Below are positions 1 to 7,996 of a stretch of 9,007 bases of DNA, piece by piece. Each line of letters starts with the position of its first letter. The first letter of the stretch is position 1. Under the pieces are notes generated by a model. That model did not search any database and was not told where the DNA came from. It was given only the letters and a program-made list of their open reading frames with translations. A program made the position numbers and the translations under genes. The stretch comes from Bacteroidota bacterium (GTDB lineage Bacteria > Bacteroidota > Bacteroidia > Bacteroidales > B39-G9), in NCBI GenBank assembly GCA_003648455.1, contig QMPG01000114.1, forward strand, positions 1 to 9,007. Direction: 5' to 3'.

Positions 1-121
1 AAATTTGGGAATTTCATTAACCCCAAATTTGGGTATTACTAAATCGGGGTTTCCCGCTTTGCTCCCCACTATCTATCACACATTCATACAATTCACTTCG
101 TTTTTGTATGAATAAAGCGGG
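1..121. repeat. Nested inverted-repeat element downstream of the second groES
   Basis: This gene-free stretch is full of inverted repeats. AAATTTGGG (1-9) matches CCCAAATTT (22-30), which is itself inside the 12-bp palindrome CCCAAATTTGGG (22-33). CGGG (45-48) pairs with CCCG (53-56). CCCGCTTT (53-60) pairs with AAAGCGGG (114-121), and ATTCATACAA (82-91) pairs with TTGTATGAAT (104-113). The two right arms are contiguous while the left arms are separated by 21 nt, so the fold would be a long stem with a one-sided insertion. There is no T-run after the stem on either strand, so it is not a standard intrinsic terminator. It could be a dispersed repeat, a small non-autonomous element or a 3'-end structure of the groES transcript. 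The element may continue left of the window. Confidence 0.5.
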
Positions 122-134
122 TTTAAAAATGTAA

Positions 135-422
135 TTAGATTGTTTCTGTTTCTACAGTTTTTGCTAATAGGTCAGCATAAGGAATAAACAAATATTTTTT
201 ATCCTCAAATTCCACTTCTGTTCCGGAATATTTTTTATAATATACTGTATCGCCAACAGTAATTTCCGGATTTTCAATGTTACCAATCGCAACAACTTTT
301 GCAGAACTTGGTTTTTCTTTAGCACTATCAGGAATAATAATTCCCGAAGCGGTTTTTTGTTCTTTATTTTCTTCAGTAATATCTAAAAGAACATTTTCGT
401 TTAATGGTTGTAATTCTTTCAT
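135..422 (-). CDS. groES: Second GroES-type co-chaperonin (Cpn10 paralogue)
   Basis: A 95-residue Cpn10-family protein, the usual length. GroES forms a heptameric lid that caps the GroEL ring during ATP-driven folding in the cytoplasm. Visible family features are the N-terminal strand QPLNENVLL, the mobile loop with SGIIIPDS (residues 27-33), the core VVAIGN (43-48), YSGTE, and the C-terminal YLFIPYADLLA. The III tripeptide corresponds to the IVL of E. coli GroES that docks on the GroEL apical domain, so binding is expected to be kept. It differs from the copy at 2776-3057: the region before the mobile loop is more charged, the segment after IGN is shorter by about three residues, and there is an extra TVETETI tail. 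It follows the redoxin gene by 44 nt and is probably co-transcribed with it, separately from groES-groEL. A specialised or condition-specific lid is an inference. Confidence 0.9.
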   Translation of the reverse strand: MKELQPLNENVLLDITEENKEQKTASGIIIPDSAKEKPSSAKVVAIGNIENPEITVGDTVYYKKYSGTEVEFEDKKYLFIPYADLLAKTVETETI

Positions 423-466
423 TTTATAAAATTTTTAAAATCTTGTTAATTACGTTATGTTACGGT

Positions 467-1048
467 TTAATTAGAGATATTTAATAATCTGTTAATTTTT
501 AATATATCAAAACCAATCACAATTTGACCATTAATGTTTGTTTGTGGCACTCCTTGTTGTCCACTTCTTTTAACCATTTCTTCTGCTGCTTTTTGGTCTT
601 TAGAAACATCAATATTTCTGTATTTTATGTTATGTTGATCAAAATATTTCTTTAATTGGTTGCAATATGAACAAGTTGGTGTAGAATAAACAACAACTCG
701 TTTTTGAGGAACATCATTATCATTGCTTGCAGAAAAAATATTTTCATCAAATAATGATTTGTAAAAATTTGCATCGTTGCAACCTTTTACAACATTTTTG
801 AAGTCCCCATTTTCAAATTTTAATAAAGATGGTACAGATGTAATTGAATATTTATCATGAATATCACGAACTGTTGTTACATCTGCAGTTAAAATTAAAA
901 ATTTGTTGTTTTCTTTTACTGCTTGTTCAATATTGTTGAGAGCACAATTGCTAATCGTTGAGTTTTCTTTATAAAGAAGCAAATATGCTTTTTTTGCATT
1001 ATCAATATTTTTAATTAACTCGTTATATGAATCAATTTGTTTTAACAT
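467..1048 (-). CDS. Thioredoxin-like/glutaredoxin fusion protein
   Basis: A 193-residue cytoplasmic protein with two thioredoxin-fold domains and no signal peptide. Residues about 1-105 look like thioredoxin: a YLLLY strand, a helix, the strand FLILTADV, and SVPSLLKFENGD with the cis-proline at P73. The CxxC site is replaced by roughly T31-I-S-N34, with a lone cysteine at C35, so this domain should not do dithiol exchange. Residues about 115-193 are a glutaredoxin of the YruB/NrdH-like kind: VVVYSTPTCSYC with an intact C126-S-Y-C129, then GVPQT with the cis-proline at P168 and NGQIVIGFD for the glutathione-site region. The likely role is reduction of disulfides or mixed disulfides, with the first domain acting as a partner-binding module; both are inferences. 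It begins 17 nt after the groEL terminator hairpin and precedes the second groES, which suggests a link to folding or oxidative stress. Substrate unknown. Confidence 0.85.
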   Translation of the reverse strand: MLKQIDSYNELIKNIDNAKKAYLLLYKENSTISNCALNNIEQAVKENNKFLILTADVTTVRDIHDKYSITSVPSLLKFENGDFKNVVKGCNDANFYKSLFDENIFSASNDNDVPQKRVVVYSTPTCSYCNQLKKYFDQHNIKYRNIDVSKDQKAAEEMVKRSGQQGVPQTNINGQIVIGFDILKINRLLNISN

Positions 1049-1061
1049 ATTATTAAATATA

Positions 1062-1094
1062 TAAAACCATAGAGGAGAAAAACACCTCTATGGT
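1062..1094 (-). terminator. Hairpin terminator after groEL
   Basis: ACCATAGAGG (1066-1075) and CCTCTATGGT (1085-1094) form a perfect 10-bp stem with a 9-nt loop, just past the groEL stop codon. On the minus strand the stem is followed by TTTTATATATTT, a short and interrupted T-run. This supports an intrinsic terminator closing the groES-groEL transcript. The weak T-run and the redoxin start only 17 nt further on leave room for read-through into the redoxin/groES pair. Confidence 0.7.
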
Positions 1095-1107
1095 AAATGT
1101 TTAAACA

Positions 1108-2775
<1,668 letters not shown>

Positions 2776-3057
2776 TTATTTTAAAATTGCTAAAATATCC
2801 TCTTCTTTAATCATTAAATAATTTTTTTCTTCGTCACTAATTTCTGTTCCTGCATATTTCCCATATAGAACAATGTCGTTTGTTGAAACGTTCATCTTTT
2901 TATTATCGATGCCGTTACCAATAGCAACAACGTTTCCTTTTTGTGGTTTTTCTTTTGAAGAATCCGGAATAATTATTCCGCCTGCAGTAACTTTTTCTGT
3001 TTCGATTGGTTCAACAAGAATATAATCGTGTAATGGTTTAATTTTTATAGTAGACAT
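2776..3057 (-). CDS. groES: Co-chaperonin GroES (Cpn10), operonic copy
   Basis: A 93-residue Cpn10 located 30 nt before groEL, the classical co-chaperonin of the operon. Features seen: [13 protein letters not shown] at the N-terminus, the mobile loop with [17 protein letters not shown] (residues 25-41) holding the hydrophobic III that docks on GroEL, then NVVAIGNG, the LYGKYAGTE strand and the C-terminal [13 protein letters not shown]. It is shorter than E. coli GroES by a few residues, mostly in the roof-hairpin region. It shares the mobile loop and core strands with the second copy at 135-422, but the two differ at many positions, so the duplication is not recent or the second copy was acquired. 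No CIRCE (HrcA) operator is visible upstream. Confidence 0.98.
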   Translation of the reverse strand: MSTIKIKPLHDYILVEPIETEKVTAGGIIIPDSSKEKPQKGNVVAIGNGIDNKKMNVSTNDIVLYGKYAGTEISDEEKNYLMIKEEDILAILK

Positions 3058-3090
3058 AATATTATATTTTATTATTGCATTAACCCATAT

Positions 3091-3107
3091 ATCATATTTT
3101 GTGCCAA
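3091..3107 (-). promoter_or_regulatory. Possible weak sigma-54-like promoter of groES-groEL
   Basis: On the minus strand TTGGCAC (3101-3107) is followed by five bases and then ATGA (3092-3095). The first part is a perfect match to the -24 element of RpoN promoters (YTGGCAC). The -12 part should be TTGC and keeps only the TG, lacking the important C. The position, about 35-45 nt before the start codon, is right for a promoter. No clear TAnnTTTG housekeeping box was found here. Treat it as a lead only. Confidence 0.25.
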
Positions 3108-3150
3108 ACCGTTTTTTGTCAAAATATCAATATTAAAAAACTTGTACATA

Positions 3151-3187
3151 AAAAAAGTGTCAGCATGAAATGACATACTGACACTTT
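3151..3187 (-). terminator. Intrinsic terminator after secG
   Basis: AAAGTGTCAG (3154-3163) and CTGACACTTT (3178-3187) form a 10-bp stem with a 14-nt loop. On the minus strand it runs directly into a T-run (complement of A at 3151-3156). It begins 20 nt past the secG stop codon and separates the four-gene secG operon from groES-groEL. Confidence 0.85.
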
Positions 3188-3207
3188 AAAAGTATTGTAA
3201 TAAATTA

Positions 3208-3564
3208 TTAATTCTCTTCTTTGTTTGTTGTTTGTTTCTCTTCTTGTTGAGGAACTGTTGTTGGGAATTGTTGCGCTGCTGTTGGGTCTGCTGCATTCTC
3301 AACCTGTGTTTCTATTGCAGATTTGTTTGGATCTACCTCTTTTCTTGGTATTGTTGCTGCTGCTATTAAGCACAAAACAAAAATCGCTGTTGCCAGTGTC
3401 CATGTTGCTTTTTCAAGAAAGTCTGTTGTTTTTCTTACTCCCATAATCTGGTTTGATGATGAGAAGTTTGCTGCTAATCCGCCTCCTTTTGAGTTTTGAA
3501 CCAAAATAATTAGCACTAAAAGAATTGCTGCAATAAGTATTAAAATTGAAATTACTGTATACAT
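3208..3564 (-). CDS. secG: Protein-export membrane protein SecG
   Basis: A 118-residue small inner-membrane subunit of the SecYEG translocon, which assists SecA-driven export. The topology fits the family: a transmembrane helix at about residues 3-22 (ISILILIAAILLVLIILVQ), the conserved cytoplasmic loop NSKGGGLAANF followed by GVRKTTDFLEKATW, and a second helix at about 52-70 (LATAIFVLCLIAAATIP). The C-terminal 45 residues are a polar Q/T/E-rich tail, a common extension in Bacteroidota. It is the last gene of the operon, only 3 nt after the TPR-like gene, and is followed by a strong intrinsic terminator, so its expression should depend on the promoter in front of the sigma-54 activator, unless there is an internal promoter. 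Confidence 0.95.
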   Translation of the reverse strand: MYTVISILILIAAILLVLIILVQNSKGGGLAANFSSSNQIMGVRKTTDFLEKATWTLATAIFVLCLIAAATIPRKEVDPNKSAIETQVENAADPTAAQQFPTTVPQQEEKQTTNKEEN

Positions 3565-3567
3565 TTT

Positions 3568-4317
3568 TTATTTACTATTAATTATTTGTTTAATTTTTTT
3601 AATTTGATTTGCAAAGTAAATACTTTTTTCCGGATATTTCAAACTTAATTTTTCATAAGCCATAATTGCCTTAAAATAATATCCTTGTTTAATGTAAATC
3701 CTCACTAATGTTTCTGTTATTAAATCGTTATCTTCTTCTATACTCTGTTTCGAAATATCCTCATTTTCTTCGTGCGTTTCTTTGGGGACAATTCTTGTGT
3801 TGCTTTGAAGAAAATTATCAATAAGGAATTTTTGCTTTTTTATTTTAGTTGAATTTGCAAATTTTTCCTTCTTGCTTTGCTGTTCTTCGTTTATTGGTTC
3901 TTCAGCATTCATTGATTCAAGCAAATCAGCATAAGAGCTAACAATATCTAAGCCCGGCAGTTGCTCTGTTTCTTTCTTCTCATTAATAACAAAATCAAAA
4001 GTCAACAATTGGTGGTCATTTGTTATTTCTATTTCTTCAAAATTTTTCTTTTTGTCAATTGTTTTTTCTTTTTCCTTACTAATAAAATCATCATTAATTA
4101 GATGAAAAAGCATAGCTCGGTCGTTTGCGTAGGTTGCCGATATTTTTAATTGTTTGTTGTATTTTATGCTGTTTAATGACAAAAAGTTTTTCACCAAAAG
4201 CAAATGAGCCGTTTGAAAAAAAGGAAACTCATCAATAATCTCGTTCAACTCATCAACGCTTGATGAATTAAGCAAGTTTGGATTTTCTATAAAAGAAATA
4301 AATCGTTTCCTGTTCAT
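3568..4317 (-). CDS. Hypothetical protein with C-terminal TPR-like helices
   Basis: A 249-residue protein without signal peptide or membrane segment. I do not recognise a named family. Residues 1-75 are predicted helical (RFISFIENPNLL, FFQTAHLLLVKNFLSL). Residues about 90-195 are highly charged, rich in K, E, N and D, and probably disordered. The last 50 residues (LVRIYIKQGYYFKAIMAYEKLSLKYPEKS) have the spacing of a tetratricopeptide repeat, G-Y..KA...YEKL...YP. TPR segments usually bind other proteins. It lies 13 nt after the LptE gene and 3 nt before secG, so it is in the same transcript and may work in envelope assembly or export. That role is only suggested by context. Confidence 0.75.
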   Translation of the reverse strand: MNRKRFISFIENPNLLNSSSVDELNEIIDEFPFFQTAHLLLVKNFLSLNSIKYNKQLKISATYANDRAMLFHLINDDFISKEKEKTIDKKKNFEEIEITNDHQLLTFDFVINEKKETEQLPGLDIVSSYADLLESMNAEEPINEEQQSKKEKFANSTKIKKQKFLIDNFLQSNTRIVPKETHEENEDISKQSIEEDNDLITETLVRIYIKQGYYFKAIMAYEKLSLKYPEKSIYFANQIKKIKQIINSK

Positions 4318-4330
4318 TTGTTTTATTTTT

Positions 4331-4846
4331 CTACCAATTTGCTACCGATTTGTTAAAAATATCATCAATTAATTGCTTATTGATTTCTTCTACAAGACCA
4401 TCCTGTACGCTGTTAAAATTTTCTGTGCTGGGAAAATCCGCATATCTTGAAAATGTAGTTTCAAAATCCTGACTTGGGTCTTTTGTGTTTGAAAATTTTA
4501 CTTTTATCGTAATTGTCAATCTGTTTAAAGATGCAACAGAATTTTCGCCTCCTTTTATTGCGATGGGTTTTATGTTGTACCCTGTTATTTGTCCTTCAAA
4601 ATTTAAATCTCCACTGTAATTAACTAATTGAAGATTTGTTTGGGAAACAAATTTATCTTTAAGAGCCTCGGTAATATCTATGCTTAATGTTGGTTTAATT
4701 AATGGTGCTACATTTCTGAAATCCTTAATTGAAACTGTTTTAACATCAGGAGAGATGGATGCACCGGTAAACGAATATTTCACCGAAAAACATGATTGTA
4801 AAACAAATAACAAAACAAGCAGTGTTAATAATTTATATTTTTTCAT
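4331..4846 (-). CDS. lptE: LptE-like outer-membrane lipoprotein (LPS assembly)
   Basis: A 171-residue lipoprotein. The N-terminus MKKYKLLTLLVLLFVLQSC is a type II signal peptide with lipobox LQSC, so C19 should be lipidated after cleavage. The mature part starts with FSVKYSFTGASI and has the alternating strand pattern of the Bacteroidetes LptE-family protein: VKTVSIKDFRN with later NRLTITIKVKFSNT and a C-terminal helix VEEINKQLIDDIFNKSVANW. LptE plugs the LptD barrel that places lipopolysaccharide in the outer leaflet. The operon position between a sigma-54 activator (25 nt upstream) and the TPR-like gene (13 nt downstream) supports this. The family is divergent from E. coli LptE, so the symbol rests on family pattern and context rather than on catalytic residues. 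Confidence 0.8.
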   Translation of the reverse strand: MKKYKLLTLLVLLFVLQSCFSVKYSFTGASISPDVKTVSIKDFRNVAPLIKPTLSIDITEALKDKFVSQTNLQLVNYSGDLNFEGQITGYNIKPIAIKGGENSVASLNRLTITIKVKFSNTKDPSQDFETTFSRYADFPSTENFNSVQDGLVEEINKQLIDDIFNKSVANW

Positions 4847-4871
4847 TTTTTTTATTCCGTTTTAACATCTG

Positions 4872-6074
4872 TTAAATATCATATTCTTTTATTTTTCTAT
4901 AAAGCGTTCGCTCCGAAATACCTAACTCTTCAGCAGCATTTTTTCTTTTTCCTTTATGTTTTTCCAATGCCTTTTTAATTAATTCAATTTCTTTATCAAC
5001 CAAAGAAAGCGATTCTTCAACAAACTCTTCTGTATCTTCAATATTATTGTTTTTTATCTCTATTGTTTGTGGCATATTGCCATGAGATTCAAATGTATTT
5101 GTGTCTAACAATTTATTTGCTGAGTGTTTTTTGTCAATATTATCAACGCCATCTTCAATTATTTCATGAACAAGCCCTTTTAAGTCGTTCATGTCTTTTT
5201 TCATATCAAACAGAAGTTTGTAAAGAATTTCGCGCTCAGAAGCAAATGTTTTTTCATCAACAGATTTATATAATGCAGGAAGTTTCTCACCATCATAAAT
5301 CGGAAGGTATTTTTGTATTGTCTCTGCAGTTATTTGTTTATTCTTTTCTATAACAGATATTTGCTCTGTTACATTTTTTAATTGCCTAATATTACCCGGC
5401 CAAGAATAATTTGTTAAAATCTTAACGGCATCTTCTGTTAATTGAAGTGTTGGCATATGATATCTCTCTGCATAATCATAAGCAAATTTGCGAAATAATA
5501 AATGAATGTCTTCGGGTCGTTTTCTTAATGGTGGAACTAATATTGGTACAGTGTTTAATCTGTAATATAAATCTTCCCTGAATTTTCCGTTTTTTACTGC
5601 ATCAACAATATCAACATTAGTTGCAGCAACAACTCTTACGTTTGTCTTAATAACTTTTGAAGAACCAACCTTAATAAACTCTCCAGATTCCAAAACCCTT
5701 AATAAACGGACTTGAGATGATGTTGGAAGTTCTCCAATCTCGTCTAAAAAAATTGTTCCATTATCGGCAAATTCAAAATATCCCTTTCGGCTGTCGTGTG
5801 CACCTGTAAAAGCACCCTTCTCGTGACCAAACAATTCAGAATCTATTGTTCCTTCCGGTATTGCACCACAGTTTACAGCAATATATTGCCCATGTTTTCG
5901 AGCACTTAAATGATGAATTATTTTGGGAAAAGTTTCTTTACCTGTTCCACTTTCTCCGGAAATAAGAACAGACATATCAGTAGGTGCAACTTGCATTGCT
6001 ATTTCAAGAGCTCTGTTTAGTTTGTGTGAGTTGCCAATTATTCCAAATCGTTGTTTTATTTGTTGCACATCCAT
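4872..6074 (-). CDS. Sigma-54-dependent transcriptional activator (AAA+ and Fis HTH, no sensor domain)
   Basis: A 400-residue bacterial enhancer-binding protein that remodels RpoN holoenzyme with ATP to open sigma-54 promoters. Domain order: a 15-residue leader, then the AAA+ domain with Walker A GESGTGKE (40-47), the sigma-54 contact loop GAFTGA (87-92), Walker B GTIFLDE (106-112), FREDLYYRLN (165-174) with the arginine-finger region, and WPGNIRQL (225-232). A variable charged linker at about 240-365 follows. The C-terminus is a Fis-type helix-turn-helix (HKGKRKNAAEELGISERTLYRKIKEY). No receiver, GAF or PAS domain precedes the AAA+ part, so control must come through expression, oligomerisation, the linker or a partner protein. 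It is the first gene of the operon with lptE, the TPR-like gene and secG. All motor motifs are intact. Its target promoters cannot be read from this window. Confidence 0.95.
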   Translation of the reverse strand: MDVQQIKQRFGIIGNSHKLNRALEIAMQVAPTDMSVLISGESGTGKETFPKIIHHLSARKHGQYIAVNCGAIPEGTIDSELFGHEKGAFTGAHDSRKGYFEFADNGTIFLDEIGELPTSSQVRLLRVLESGEFIKVGSSKVIKTNVRVVAATNVDIVDAVKNGKFREDLYYRLNTVPILVPPLRKRPEDIHLLFRKFAYDYAERYHMPTLQLTEDAVKILTNYSWPGNIRQLKNVTEQISVIEKNKQITAETIQKYLPIYDGEKLPALYKSVDEKTFASEREILYKLLFDMKKDMNDLKGLVHEIIEDGVDNIDKKHSANKLLDTNTFESHGNMPQTIEIKNNNIEDTEEFVEESLSLVDKEIELIKKALEKHKGKRKNAAEELGISERTLYRKIKEYDI

Positions 6075-6122
6075 CTTTACGTGTTATTTAAAGTTTAAAC
6101 AAAATCATAAATAAATGTATGA

Positions 6123-6154
6123 CAAAATTACATATTTTTCGGAAAATTTGGCAA
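6123..6154 (-). promoter_or_regulatory. Bacteroidetes-type promoter of the activator-lptE-secG operon
   Basis: On the minus strand TAATTTTG (6123-6130) matches the Bacteroidetes -7 consensus TAnnTTTG exactly, and TTG (6152-6154) stands 21 nt upstream as the -33 element. Transcription would start about 40 nt before the activator ATG. It is the clearest housekeeping promoter in the window. Confidence 0.65.
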
Positions 6155-6190
6155 TTTTTATGGTGTTTTTGTAAAAAAATTTTACAAAAT

Positions 6191-6217
6191 AAAAAAGCGT
6201 AGCATCAGGCTACGCTT
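6191..6217 (-). terminator. Intrinsic terminator after pgk
   Basis: AAGCGTAGC (6195-6203) and GCTACGCTT (6209-6217) form a perfect 9-bp stem with the 5-nt loop ATCAG. On the minus strand it is followed by a T-run (complement of A at 6191-6196). It lies 33 nt past the pgk stop codon. The stem sequence resembles the H2 hairpin of repeat R4 (AAGCGTAGCAT), so it may come from the same repeat family. Confidence 0.88.
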
Positions 6218-6250
6218 ATCAATTATTAATTTTATAAAATAAAAATAAAT

Positions 6251-7441
6251 TTAATTTTCTCTTATTGCTTTTATTCCCGGAAGAACTTTTCCTTCCATAT
6301 ATTCTAACATAGCTCCACCACCTGTTGATACGTAGCTAATTTTATCGGCAAGATTAAATTTATTAATTGCAGCTACAGAATCTCCACCACCAACCAAAGA
6401 GAAAGCTCCTTTTTCGGTTGCTTTTGCTATTGCTTTTGCAACCTGAGTTGTTCCTTTTGCGAAATTTTCCATTTCGAAAACTCCCATTGGTCCGTTCCAC
6501 AATATTGTTTTTGATTTTTCAATAACTTCATTAAACAATTTTATTGAATCGTCTGCAATGTCAAGACCCAACCAAGCATCTCCAAGCTCATCAATTTTTG
6601 TAACTTCTGTTTTTGCATCATTGGCAAATTTATCAGCATTTAAGCTGTCAACCGGTAAAATCAAATTAACATTTTTCTCTTTTGCTTTTTTTATTACCTC
6701 AAGAGCCGTGTCTAATTTATCTTCTTCAACCAACGATTTGCCAATTTTTCCGCCTTGTGCTTTAATAAAAGTGTAAGTCATTCCGCCACCAATAATTAGG
6801 TTGTCAACCCTATCAAGCAGATTAATTATAATATTAATTTTAGAAGAAACTTTTGCTCCACCAATTATTGCAGTAAAAGGATGTTCAGGCTCATGCAAAA
6901 CTTTATCCATACTTTTTAATTCATTATTGATTAAAAATCCGAACATTTTATCTTCGGGGAAAAATTTGGCAACAACAGTTGTTGATGCATGTGCCCGGTG
7001 AGCAGTACCAAAAGCATCATTAACATAAACATCAATATTTTCGGCTAATTTTTTGGCAAACTCCTCATCTCCTTTTTTCTCTTCAGAATAAAAACGAAGG
7101 TTTTCTAATAATAAAACCTCTCCTTGCTTTAATTCTTTTTTCATTGTCTGTGCTTGATTGCTAATGCAATCATCAACAAATTTAACTTCTCTGCCAAGTA
7201 ATTGAGAGAGATGTGCCACAAGACTTTTCAATGAAAATTCAGGGCTTACTCCTTTTGGTCGTCCCAAGTGAGACATTAAAACAACAGAACCGTTGTCTTT
7301 CAAAATCTTGTTAATTGTTGGAAGAGCTGCTTTTATTCTTGTGTCGTCGGTAATTTCTTGTTTGTCGTTTAAAGGCACATTAAAATCAACTCTGATTAAT
7401 GCTTTTTTACCTTCAAAATTGTAGTTTTCAATTGTTTTCAT
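6251..7441 (-). CDS. pgk: Phosphoglycerate kinase
   Basis: A full-length 396-residue cytoplasmic enzyme that transfers phosphate between 1,3-bisphosphoglycerate and ADP, the first ATP-forming step of glycolysis. Seen: RVDFNVP (17-23) and SHLGRP (57-62) of the N-terminal substrate domain, LLENLRFY (111-118), the hinge-region sequence [11 protein letters not shown] (191-201), [13 protein letters not shown] (218-230), WNGPMGVFE (315-323), GGGDS (351-355) for nucleotide binding, and the C-terminal [13 protein letters not shown]. The start [22 protein letters not shown] gives the normal N-terminus. It appears to be a single-gene unit with its own terminator. Its leader is unusual: the H1 hairpin of repeat R1 stands only 17 nt before the start codon and H2 about 50 nt before it, placing a mobile-type repeat in the probable 5' untranslated region. 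Confidence 0.99.
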   Translation of the reverse strand: MKTIENYNFEGKKALIRVDFNVPLNDKQEITDDTRIKAALPTINKILKDNGSVVLMSHLGRPKGVSPEFSLKSLVAHLSQLLGREVKFVDDCISNQAQTMKKELKQGEVLLLENLRFYSEEKKGDEEFAKKLAENIDVYVNDAFGTAHRAHASTTVVAKFFPEDKMFGFLINNELKSMDKVLHEPEHPFTAIIGGAKVSSKINIIINLLDRVDNLIIGGGMTYTFIKAQGGKIGKSLVEEDKLDTALEVIKKAKEKNVNLILPVDSLNADKFANDAKTEVTKIDELGDAWLGLDIADDSIKLFNEVIEKSKTILWNGPMGVFEMENFAKGTTQVAKAIAKATEKGAFSLVGGGDSVAAINKFNLADKISYVSTGGGAMLEYMEGKVLPGIKAIREN

Positions 7442-7451
7442 ATTATTCTTT

Positions 7452-7517
7452 TATTTTTGGCTAAAGCCTGTTTATGTTTTTTATCGTATTCAACGGCATA
7501 AATGCCGTTGCTAATTA
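7452..7517 (+). repeat. Two-hairpin repeat R1 (in front of pgk)
   Basis: H1 GGCTAAAGCC (7459-7468), a 22-nt spacer, then the perfect H2 palindrome CAACGGCATAAATGCCGTTG (7491-7510) and the tail CTAATTA (7511-7517). It has the same order and spacing as R3 and R5. It stands alone here, without a transposase, immediately upstream of the pgk start codon. Confidence 0.9.
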
Positions 7518-7933
7518 ACGTATGAATCCTTTTCGGAAACCCTATTTTCAAAAATGCATATAAATCAACTAAAATTATATTGTTGATAATTAATGCTTTA
7601 CATTTTGTAAAAATTATGTAAATCCTGTTTTTTGCCTAAAAACACTTTTCGGAGTGGATTCATATATTGACAATTCACACCTATAAAAATACAACTTAAA
7701 TTTTGATGCAAAATTATTAAATAAATCTTCAAATAAAAAAAAGATGCAGAAACAAATTCAGCATGACCGATTAATATTTATTTACCGCAGAGCAAAAGAG
7801 GTCTAATCTCAACTATACTTGGAGAGATGCCCAAGTTAAATTGTTATAGGGGGTTATTCGTATTTATATTAAAAAAAAATTATCGTCCCTGCATTTTAAA
7901 TTTGGAAGAAATATAATATTGTTTTAAATTGCA
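7518..7933. other. Gene-free spacer between R1 and R2
   Basis: No credible coding sequence is seen on either strand. An imperfect inverted repeat, TATGAATCC (7521-7529) and GGATTCATA (7657-7665), brackets about 127 bp, and the match continues weakly inward (about 15 of 19 bases by eye). A small stem ACTTGG/CCAAGT lies at 7817-7836. A TAATTTTG box on the minus strand (7709-7716) fits the -7 consensus, but no TTG lies at the right distance and pgk is over 260 nt away. The spacer is probably decayed repeat and leader sequence. Confidence 0.5.
7735..7763 (-). terminator. Hairpin with T-run, possible terminator or small dispersed repeat
   Basis: TGCAGAA (7745-7751) and TTCAGCA (7757-7763) form a 7-bp stem with one mismatch and a 5-nt loop. 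On the minus strand it is followed after two bases by eight T (complement of 7735-7742). This looks like an intrinsic terminator for a transcript coming from the transposase side. The core GATGC.GAA...TTCAGCATGAC also resembles a short hairpin repeat I have the impression is common in Bacteroidota intergenic DNA. Both readings may be true. Confidence 0.4.
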
Positions 7934-7996
7934 TAATTAGCAACGGCATTTATGCCGTTGTATAAATTGAACACATTTATTTGGCTTTAGCCAAAA
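7934..7996 (-). repeat. Two-hairpin repeat R2 (left end of the transposase unit)
   Basis: This copy is in the opposite orientation to R1 and R3: TAATTAG, perfect H2 (7941-7960), a 22-nt spacer, and H1 GGCTTTAGCC (7983-7992). H1 lies 4 nt beyond the transposase stop codon. Confidence 0.9.

Noticed and set aside
53..121. Left-edge stem as an intrinsic terminator of the second groES
   Set aside because: The stem is interrupted by a 21-nt one-sided insertion and no T-run follows it on the minus strand, so it is listed as a repeat instead.
3058..3150. Search for a CIRCE/HrcA operator before groES-groEL
   Set aside because: No TTAGCACTC-N9-GAGTGCTAA or near match is present. The inverted repeat further upstream at 3154-3187 is the secG terminator.
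5063..5353. Open reading frame of 96 codons on the plus strand opposite the sigma-54 activator
   Set aside because: It is antisense to the activator's linker region, has an odd composition with many C, F, Q and Y, and no supporting start signals.
6801..7001. Open reading frames on the plus strand opposite pgk
   Set aside because: They overlap conserved pgk motifs in antisense and show no family features.
7820..7840. Short stretch GGAGAGATGCCCAAGT resembling the 5' end of a tRNA-Ser gene
   Set aside because: No anticodon stem, variable arm, T-loop or matching 3' acceptor strand follows. It is better read as part of a small ACTTGG/CCAAGT hairpin or chance.
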